Assembly: GCA_963576725.1 (NCBI GenBank) | Contig: OY755241.1 | Coordinates: 26,200,449 to 26,264,448, forward strand | Direction: 5' to 3' | DNA from: Azorinus chamasolen | Taxonomy: Eukaryota > Mollusca > Bivalvia > Cardiida > Solecurtidae | Length of the DNA stretch: 64,000 nucleotides | Shown here: positions 56,077-64,000 of the stretch, piece after piece | Numbering within the stretch: the first letter of the stretch is position 1 | Layout: every line of letters begins with the position of its first letter | Made by a program: the position numbers and the translations under genes | Notes under the pieces: generated by a model | Databases searched by the model: none | Seen by the model: the letters and a program-made list of their open reading frames with translations, nothing else | Told to the model about the DNA's origin: nothing

Positions 56077-57357
56077 ATGTCTCCCCTCTAAGAAAAACAA
56101 TATGTAAAGGGAAATCACTAAAAATGTTATGGTCTTGATGAATGATACTTCCCCTCATTATGCGTTTTCCACACTACATTTTTCAAGAAGAAAATGATAA
56201 CAGCTAATAACTCCAAAAATACTGATACCAGATTTATCGCCCTTGTGCATGGCACTTACTTTCATCATGCTCTTTCCAAAAATAAAATGTCATTCCAATA
56301 GCATCAGTCGAACAGGAGTTATTGATCGGCCAAAAAATGTAACAAAGGGCAATAACTCCAAAAATATTGAAGCCAGAATTATGGCCCCTGTTCATGACAC
56401 TTTGTCTCATCATGCTCTTTCCATGTATGAAGTTTCAATACGATGGCAAGAGCCATGTAGGAGTTATCGTCCGGACAAGAAAGAATTAAACAAATGTACA
56501 AGGGGCAATAACTCTAAAATTTATTGAAGCTCGAGTTAAGGATCTTATGCATGACACTTTCTCTTATCATGATCGTTACATGTATGAAGTTTCACTCCAA
56601 TGGCATGTGTCACATAGGAGTAATCATCCGGACAAAAAATTGTGATTTTTTTTACAAAGGGCAATAACTCCAATATTAGTGAAGCCAGAGTTATGGACCT
56701 TGTGCATGACACTTCCTCTCGTTATGATCTTTCCATATATGAAGTTTCAATTCAATGGCATGAGCCATATAGAAGTTATCGTCCGGACAAAAAAGCGTGA
56801 TTTTTTTACAAAGGGCAATAACTCCTATATTAGTGAAGCCAGAGTTATGTAACTTCTGCATGACACTTCCTCTCATTATGCTCTTTCCATATATGAAGTT
56901 TCAATCAACTGGCATCAGGCATATTGAAGTTATTGTCCGGATAAGAAATTATGATATTTTTTACAAAGGGCAATAACTCCAATATTAGTGAAGCCAGAGT
57001 TATGGACCTTGTGCATGACACTTCCTCTCGTCATGATCTTTCCATATATGAAGTTTCAATCCAATGGCATGAGCCATATAGGAGTTATCGTCCGGACAAA
57101 AAAGTGTGATTTTTTTTTACAAAGGGCAATAACTATAATATTAGTGAAGCCAGAGTTATGGACCTTGTGCATGACACTTCCTCTCATTATGCTCTTTCCA
57201 TATATGAAGTTTCAATCAACTGGCATCAGGCATATTGAAGTTATCGTCCGGACAAAAAGTTTGACAGACAGACAGACGGACAGACAGACAGACGGACAGA
57301 CAGACAACTCTCACGAAAACAATATGTCTCCCCCATATAAATATGGGGGGAGACATA
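56077..57357 (+). mobile_element. TR-155b element (GGGCAATAACTCC core)
   Basis: The left end has GGATGTCTCCCC (about 56085). Core units of about 155 bp begin with AAAGGGCAATAACTCC near 56345, 56500, 56659, 56810, 56969 and 57124. The right end has a run of GACAGACAGACGGACAGAC and a hairpin ATGTCTCCCCCATA-TAAA-TATGGGGGGAGACAT (57324-57356). ATGTCTCCCC appears at both ends. The frames at 56243-56527 and 56988-57506 are repeat-derived. Confidence 0.8.
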
Positions 57358-58118
57358 ATAATAAGATATTTGAAATTCTATTAGCAAAGAGAGCAGACCC
57401 TGATCAGACGGCTCAAATAGGAGACGTCTGGTCTGGGTCTACTGTTTGCAGATGCGTGAAAACACGTTTATATGAAGGGTTAACAGGAGAAGGCTTAACC
57501 CTTTAGTCCATAAATACTCCTTTCTACGACTTTGCAAACAGTGTAGACCCATATCAGACGGCCCTGTAGGATCTATCTTATCAGCGTCTGCTCTGTTTAT
57601 TTCTATTACATTGATGTGAACAAAAATCCCAGATTTTTTTAGTTCACTTTTAAATGTTATTTTTTGGTATTTTGACAATGTTTTGACATTTTTTTGATTA
57701 TTTTGGCCAATATTCAATATTTTTTGGTGTCGTTACAGACGGGAGGGGGAAGGGAATATGACCGGGTAGTGGGGTAGCACACGACAAACACCTATGATTA
57801 TATCATGCTGCACTTCCTGTCATGGGCAATATTTTATGTGCCGATGTGATAATTATAATTAATATCCATGGAGTCATTATTTCTTATATAAATATTCATA
57901 GAATAAACGGTTATACAGTCGGACAAGTATTTCATATCAGGGAATGTTACCGTTATTTATGCAAATATAAAAACACTGCGAGTACTGTGAGCAAATAAAT
58001 GGATATAAGTTTGTATTATAGATTTACTTTCTGTACTCTGTCCATTTTTACTCTTTGTACTTTCCTCTGAAAAAAATGTTATCTATTACAAGTTTTCAAA
58101 GTTCAATTTCCCTACCTT
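57358..58118. other. MITE-B-like palindromes, otherwise no gene
   Basis: Two diverged palindromes lie at about 57383-57452 and 57533-57600 (GCAAA..GAGCAGACCCTGATCAGACG ... GTCTGGTCTGGGTC). The rest is AT-rich without a recognisable gene. Confidence 0.55.
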
Positions 58119-58890
58119 TTATACGCCCGTTTGAAAAAACGGGACGTATTATGGAATGGCGCTGTCTGTCCGTCTGGCTGTCTGTCCGTCTGTAACATCT
58201 CTAACTCAAGTTCCGATTGGTGGATCCTTCCCAAATTTAACCAATGTTTATCTAGACATGCTACAGTAGCCTGCCAAGTCCCGGCTCATTTATCCAAGGT
58301 CAATGTCGCTTAATTGGACTTAGAATTTGCGTTTAGCATTTGCGTTGAGCAAAAATGTTAACCTCAATTCATGTGGAACTAGTCCACTTATTTACATAAC
58401 ACTTGTGGTAAAGCTTTGAAACTTGCAACACTTGTTCACCGTCACAACCTTCACATGTAGGCAAGAGTAAATAACTCTGTCAAGCATTTTTACTGAATTA
58501 TGCCCCTTTTTAACTTATTTCTTGTTAAGGCTTTGTTAAAGTCCATTTATTTACATAACCCTTTGAGGTACAGCTTTTAAACTTAAAACACTTGTACACC
58601 GTCACAACCTTCACCTGTAGGCAAGAGAAAATAACTCTGTCAAGCATTTTGACCGAATTATGCCTCTTTTTAACTTAGAATGTTTGGTTTTCACCGAATT
58701 ATGCCCCTTTTTAACTTAGAATGTTTGGTTAGGGCTTTGTTAAAGTCCATTTATTTACATTACCCTTTGAGATAAAGCTTTTAAACTTGGAACACTTGTT
58801 CACCATCACAAGCTTTACCTGTAGGCAAGAGCACATTACTCTATCCAACATTTTGACAGAATTATGCCCCCTTTTAACTTAGAAATTTTG
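58119..58890 (-). mobile_element. Tandem-repeat element with CCCGTTT hairpin end
   Basis: The plus strand opens with TATACGCCCGTTTGAAAAAACG then GGACGTATTATGG, a CCCGTTT/AAACGGG hairpin, and GTCTGTCCGTCTGGCTGTCTG. Three units follow with CATTTATTTACATAACCCTT and GCAAGAG.AAATAACTCTGTCA. The hairpin-plus-GAC-rich order equals the right ends of the other TR families, read in reverse. Confidence 0.7.
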
Positions 58891-58998
58891 CAATGAGGAA
58901 AATATTCCAAAATAAGGAAATAATATAATACATGAATACTTGAACCGCTTTGATCTAATATTTCGACCACTGTGGGCCTTTTTCAAAGATTATCATGT

Positions 58999-59110
58999 CA
59001 CAAGAGGGCCATGATGGCCCTGAAATCGCTCACCAGAGGGAAAGATTTTTCAAGTTTCAACTACATGTATGTTTCTAAACAAAACTGGACACCTGTTTTG
59101 TGGGGTGTTA
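58999..59110 (+). mobile_element. Truncated TR-165 left end
   Basis: ACAAGAGGGCCATGATGGCC, CTGAAATCGCTCACC and a worn partial unit. It is fused to half of the CGTCATGACG foldback at 58975. Confidence 0.65.
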
Positions 59111-59334
59111 TTTGACCCTTTCTCTGTATAATTATAATGGCAAGCTTTCTGGGATGATTTGCTTTATTATAAATATTTTCTAAGTCCAATACCGAACGTT
59201 TACCGACCGTTAACTTGGAAAGCATATATCGCACAAAAAATATGTGGAAAAGTTTCATTTTCCATTACATATTACTACGCATAACCTAACAACTCCTTGA
59301 TATATTGCATATTTAGAAACGAACGACAACTCTT

Positions 59335-60785
59335 GTAGAGCACGTTTCGTATTTATCACAATGGTTTCAAATCTACACAATTCTGAAATTTTCCTTTTCT
59401 CTAATTAACCCTTTTCCTCATATAAACATGTTTTCACGCATTTGCAAACAGAGTAGACCCAGATTTACCTCTTTGAATAAGCATACAACATTTCTAACAT
59501 ATGACAACCCTATCACAGCTTAGCAGGACTTAACCAAAATTAGCGCACAGTTTGAACTCAGATCTGACACATACCGGTATGTAACTTTATATGTGGTTTG
59601 TATATGAGTTAATTTACTCCTATGGAGCAAATGCTCTATTTATCACAATGGTTTGAAATCTACACAATTCTGAAATTTTCATCTTCTCTAATTAATGCTC
59701 CTTATCAGTAGATTTATTCAAAGAGGTAGGATCTGAAAAAAGCCTTTGTGATAAATAGAGCATTTGCCAACCATTGTGATAAATAGAGCAAAAGCTCCAT
59801 AGGAGTAAATGTTCTATTTATCACAAAAGTTTCAAATCAACACAATTCTGAAATGTTCCTTTTCTATAATTAATGCTCCTTATCAGTAGATTTAATTATT
59901 CAAAGAGGTATAATAGTCACTTTCTGAAACCATTGTTATAAATAGAGCATTTGCCTTTGTGATAAATAGAGCATTTGCTCCATAGGAGTAAATGCACAAT
60001 TTATCACAATGGTTTCAAATGTAAACAATTCTGAAATTTTCCTTTTTTCTAATTAACCCTTTTCCTCATATAAACACGTTTTCACACATTTGCAAATAGA
60101 GTAGACCCAGATTTACCTCTTTGAATAAGCGGACAACATTTCTAACAGATGACAACCCTATCACTGCTTAGCATGACTTGACCAAAATTAGCACACAGTT
60201 TGGATTCTGATCTGACACAGACCGGTATGTAACTTTATATGTGGTTTGTATATGAGTTAATTTACTCCTATAAAGCAAATGCTCTATTTATCACAATGGT
60301 TTGAAATCTATACAATTCTGAAATTTTCCTTATCAGTAGATTTATTCAAAGAGGTAGGATCTGAAAAAGGCCTTTGTGAGAAATAGAGCATTTGCCAACC
60401 ATTGTGATAAATAGAGCAAAAGCTCCATAGGAGTAAATGTTCTATTTGTCACAATGGTGTCAAATCTACACAATTCTGAAATTTTCCTTTTCTATAATTA
60501 ATGCTCCTTATCAGTAGATTTATTCAAAGAGGTAGGATCTGAAAAAAGCCTTTGTGATAAATAGAGCATTTGCTCCATAGGCGTAAATACTCTAATAATC
60601 ACCATGGTTTCAAATCTACACAATTCTGAAATTTTCCTTTTCTCTAATGAATGCTCCTAATCAGTAGATTTATTCAAAGAGGTAAAATAGTCACTTTATG
60701 AAACCATTGTGATAAAAAGAGCATTTTCTCCATAGGAGTAAATGCTCTATTTATCACAATGGTTTCAAATCTACACAATTCTGAA
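59335..60785. repeat. Cluster of palindromic MITE-A copies
   Basis: The hairpin motif (CCATTGTGATAAATAGAGCA ... TGCTCTATTTATCACAATGG, often around CTCCATAGGAGTAAA) recurs at least seven times. The copies are linked by a conserved spacer TCTACACAATTCTGAAATTT then TCCTTATCAGTAGATTTATT and AAAGAGGTAGGATCTGAAAA. Blocks near 59430-59680 and 60080-60330 are duplicates of each other and include MITE-B-like GCAAACAGAGTAGACCCAGA. Confidence 0.85.
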
Positions 60786-60949
60786 ATTGAGCAAACAGAG
60801 ACTAATTCTGAAGCAGACAACTTGATAGAGTTTTGACAAGGAACTTGACCTATTCAGTGATTATGCAACACAGATGGAGTGACCTCAATCCCTCTAGTTC
60901 AGAGGAACCTTTATAGTGTAAAATAATATTTTAAAGTATAACCAACAGG

Positions 60950-61387
60950 ACAGGGCCAATTTTAACCTCAGAACTATGATATTTACCAATGTCAATAAGG
61001 AATACTAAGTAAATCTATACACCAAATATCTAAGCTCTGTGACATGTGGTTTTTGACAAAAAGATTTTTGAAGTTTTCCCCATGCCTAACCTAAGTGAGC
61101 CCAGCATTCTGCTACTGTAACTTGTACAGAAAACAACAGTCAGCTAGAAAAAATTGGCCACCCCTGGGGCCGTGGCGGGGCCAATTTTGACCCCAGGGGC
61201 ATAATTTATATACCTTTTGTAGAGGACCTATAGGTGATGCTATGTGCCAAAGATGAAAGCTGAGAACCCTGTAGATTCAGAGAAGAAGACTTTTAAAGTT
61301 TAAATTGTTGACGCGGGACGACGGACGACGGACATCAGGCGATCACAAAAGCTCACCCTGAGCACTTGTGCTCTGGTGAGCTAAAAA
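60950..61387 (+). mobile_element. Worn repeat plus truncated TR-165 right end
   Basis: 60950-61095 resembles 10950-11090. From 61145 one TR-165 unit leads to the GACGACGGACGACGG block, GATCACAAAAGCTCACC and the hairpin GAGCACTTGTGCTC with GGTGAGCTA. Confidence 0.75.
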
Positions 61388-61599
61388 TACACGTCACATT
61401 TTTGTTACATGCATTCAGCCATAAAATCAAAGAGAATACTGTTTATCCAGCGTCATTGTGACATTGGGTTGTTTTTTAAAATGTCATGACGTCATCAAAA
61501 TGACGTCATGGGTGCAACGACGTCATGCATGCATAAGCGCATTATCCTCTTTGATGTTAAAGCCAAATGGTCTTAAATGGTTAAGCGTATATGCGAAAG
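61388..61599. other. Short unassigned interval
   Basis: It contains a CGTCATGACG-like tract (ATGTCATGACGTCATC, near 61480). No gene. Confidence 0.4.
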
Positions 61600-62450
61600 A
61601 GAATCGGACTATATTAGAGAAAGAAATAAACTCAAGGGTCATTTAAGGAAGAGAGGATATAGTGGCAGGATGATAGAAAATCAGTTGGTAAGGGTGGGTA
61701 AACTTGGGTGGGTAAACTTGACAGATCTGCCACATTAGTAAAGTAACAAACAGTTAGATCTAATAAGAAAATGAATAGGGTACCTTTAGTTTTGACGTAT
61801 TCAAATCTGCTACCGAATATACATGACATTGTAAAAAAACATTCAAAAGTTTTTCATCAATCAGACCGGCTTAAAGTAGTATTTCAACAACTGCCAATTG
61901 TAGCATTCAGGCGTGATAAAAAATCTATGTGACACACTGGTGCATTCAAAAACTAACAGGATTGTTAGACCAAGCAATACAGTCTGTTCACAGGGTTGCT
62001 ACTTGCAGTATTCTTGAATTGTCAAGTATAAGTGACACATATAGGCAATCAGTTTACAATGTGTCTACCAATATTAACTGTAGAGAAAGAAATGTAGTAT
62101 ATGCAATTAAATGCAGTAAATGCGATATAATGGTGTATGTCGGTGAAACTGAGAGAGAAATTCGGGAGAGAATCAAAGAACATTTGAGTGATGTGAGGCA
62201 TGAGAGAGAGAAGCCAATGAACATACATTTTGGAATTGATGGTCATAGCAGTGATTATGTGAGATTTGTAGTTTTGAAACGGATGTTCCATGCATGTAGA
62301 ACTGAAAGATAGATCCATGAAATTGGTTGGATATGGAGGATGAGAACGTACAAACCATTTGGCTGTAACATCAAGGAGGATAATGCGCTAATGCATGCAA
62401 ACCATACCACAAATAGCCTATGAACCTACAGGTCTGTGGAACCTACCAAC
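61600..62450 (+). pseudogene. 3' end of a canonical Penelope-like element (C-terminal GIY-YIG)
   Basis: Pieces in different frames read NKLKGHLRKRGYSGRMIENQ (RT C-terminus), VPLVLTYSNLLPNIHDIVKK, FQQLPIVAFRRDK, then NINCRERNVVYAIKCSKC, MVYVGETEREIRERIKEHLS, GHSSDYVRFVVLKRM and, past a stop, IHEIGWIWRM. VVYAIKC...VYVGET with R...H is the GIY-YIG endonuclease core, here after the RT as in canonical Penelope-type elements and unlike the Naiad at 3706-10292. The catalytic RT palm is missing. It is a worn fragment. Confidence 0.75.
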
Positions 62451-62604
62451 CCACGACTAAAAATAGTCCACCGCGGAAACCCATATACCTAAAAATAGTA
62501 TGAGTATAAAAATAGTATGGGTTTTCCACGGTGGGTTAATTTTAGTCGTGGGTTGATAAGTTTCAGAGACCTGTAGGTTCATAGGCTATTTGCGATATGG
62601 TTCA
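62399..62604. repeat. Long foldback (~95-bp arms)
   Basis: The left arm reads AACCATACCACAAATAGCCT, ATGAACCTACAGGTCTGTGG, CCCACGACTAAAAATAGTCC, ACC. The right arm returns GGTGGGTTAATTTTAGTCGT, CCTGTAGGTTCATAGGCTAT and ATATGGTT. The loop is about 12 bp with AAAAATAGTATG repeated. Some mismatches suggest moderate age. It lies directly after the Penelope-like 3' end. Confidence 0.85.
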
Positions 62605-63472
62605 CCTCAACAGAGCTTTCTATATTACTTTATCTTCTATTAAGCCACCACCTTTTACAAGAGTATTCGATAGAGAACTTCTACTGTAAGTTTTGAAGAT
62701 TAATTTTAAATGACGCTGAAATTTTTACTGCATAAATGATCCACTATTGAGACGTAACGCTGCATATAAAAGTCGATTACATTATCTTCCCTAAATGCAT
62801 AGCAAACCCTAATCATAGTGACTCTACAAAAAAAATCAGGTCAGTGTGTCTTTCTCACTTATGGTGAACATGATGTATAATTTATATAATAGATAAATTT
62901 ATATAATATATAAATTTATCTAGTATACAACTATTATAGTGACACAGATGATAACCTTGAGAGGTTATACTGCATAAAGGTCTGTTAATGTGACCTATAA
63001 TCTCCTAAATGTATTACAAACCCTGGTCGCAATGACATTACAAAAAAAATCAGGTTAGTATGTATTTCTCTCTTATGGTGAACCTAGTGCATAATTTACA
63101 AAAGTGTCAAATTTATCTAGTACCCCTCACCTATAATGATACAGCTTATAATCTAACATACTATGAGTGAACTTTAAACTTCAATTGGCCTTCAAATGAC
63201 CTTACAGTTTGGATCCAGATTAGATCCTAAGAAAATCACAATACTAGCATTCAATTTATATATCCTTCTTACTTATGTGTTGTGAATAAATCACAGAAAA
63301 TAATGCGAGCATCATTGCACACCACTTTTTTCAGACATTTTCCAAGCAGACTACACATCACAACTGTGCAATATACATATAATCTAGATAGTAAATTCTC
63401 TCTATAAATCAAATACTCTTTAAAGACAAGATGACAACCTTTAAGCATAGGACGCAGCTTAATGCAAAACAA
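62605..63472. repeat. Two diverged repeat units; no gene
   Basis: ACTTATGGTGAACATGATGT and CTCTTATGGTGAACCTAGTG mark two related units about 210 bp apart (62790-62960 and 62990-63160), each with ACAAAAAAAATCAGGT and AAATTTATCTAGTA. The rest is featureless. Confidence 0.6.
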
Positions 63473-63831
63473 AACAAGAGGGCCATGAGGCCCTGAAGCG
63501 CTCTCCTGAGATAACCCCAGGGGCAGGGCCATTTTTGACCACATGAAATCATGTGGACAACCTTGGTAGAGAACCACAAGGCAAAGTAGTATGCCATTAA
63601 TTAAAGGTCTAAGCCTTATGGTTTCAGAGAAAAATAATATTTCATATTTTTCCCATGAAAAACTGATAAGTCCTGAGGCAGGGCCAAGTTTCGCCCAGTG
63701 GTCAGGGTCGTAAGCTAAATATTCTTGGCAGAGGACCACAAGCCACAGCTACATATATATAGAGGACCATTAGATTATATTAGTCATACCAAATATCAAT
63801 GGTCTAGGCCTTATAATTTCAGTAGATTTTT
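63473..63831 (+). mobile_element. TR-155 subfamily left end, truncated
   Basis: ACAAGAGGGCCATGAGGCCC, then CAGGGGCAGGGCCATTTTTG and units like those of 29723-31388. It breaks off into the next, oppositely oriented element. Confidence 0.75.
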
Positions 63832-63832
63832 A

Positions 63833-64000
63833 GCTCACCTGGCACAAAGTGAGGGGGCAGTGTCCGGCGTCCGTCGTCGACAACAATTTACTTAAACATC
63901 TTCTTCTCTGAAACCACAAAGCCTAGAGCTTAGTTATTTGGTATGTAGAATCATCTAATGGTCCTCTACAAAGATTGTTCAAATTATGTTCCCTGGACCA
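63833..64000 (-). mobile_element. TR-type element, runs off the window
   Basis: TAGCTCACCTGGCACAAAGTG, a GTCCGTCGTCGACAAC block and a TR-155-like unit in reverse (GGTCCTCTACAAAGATTG). Together with the previous feature it forms two elements of opposite orientation joined with almost no spacer. Confidence 0.7.

Overview
The window looks like accessory, repeat-dominated DNA from a marine bivalve, most likely a clam. It is AT-rich, has intron-bearing coding DNA, and is packed with nested retrotransposons, tandem-repeat elements and foldback MITEs. I found no rRNA or tRNA gene, operon or CRISPR array. The bivalve call is an inference. It rests on the repeat style and on a selenocysteine-type Naiad retroelement, a class reported from clams and spiders.

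Layout. 1-2211 is a minus-strand element with a 165-bp tandem core (TR-165). A LINE (family B) is inserted in it, followed by a twin-primed LINE (family A). 3706-10292 is a Penelope-like retroelement of the permuted Naiad type: pseudo-LTR, N-terminal GIY-YIG endonuclease, CxC linker, reverse transcriptase, SECIS-like hairpin, pseudo-LTR. It is interrupted by a 2.1-kb LINE-A and by a tRNA-derived SINE, both with clean target-site duplications (TSDs). 10.3-19.4 kb holds TR-165 copies, foldback MITEs and old degenerate repeats. 19.4-23.6 kb is another tandem-repeat element hosting a LINE-B and a complete TR-165. 23753-29647 (minus) is a three-exon gene for an OB-fold/zinc-ribbon (RPA70-like) protein carrying a 2-bp frameshift. 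29.7-32.4 kb is more tandem-repeat elements.

32.5-41 kb (minus) is a decayed autonomous Helentron (Helitron-like element 2). In order it encodes a cysteine-peptidase-like domain, a 38-residue charged repeat, a zinc-cluster Helitron domain, an HUH Rep, a PIF1-type helicase and an AP-type (EEP) endonuclease. Three insertions of one LINE family split its 3' half; removing them mentally restores the reading frame at the two junctions I could test directly. 42-54 kb is TR-165 and 144-bp arrays, including a recent 3.1-kb tandem duplication and two TR-165 elements joined head to tail. 54-61 kb is MITEs and further tandem-repeat elements. 61.6-62.4 kb is the 3' end of a canonical Penelope-like element with a C-terminal GIY-YIG endonuclease, next to a 200-bp foldback.

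Most protein-coding sequence here belongs to mobile elements and almost all of it is broken. The main points of interest are the in-frame TGA codons at expected cysteine positions of the Naiad together with a SECIS-like hairpin just after its stop, the Helentron domain architecture, and the shared end design of several tandem-repeat families with different cores.
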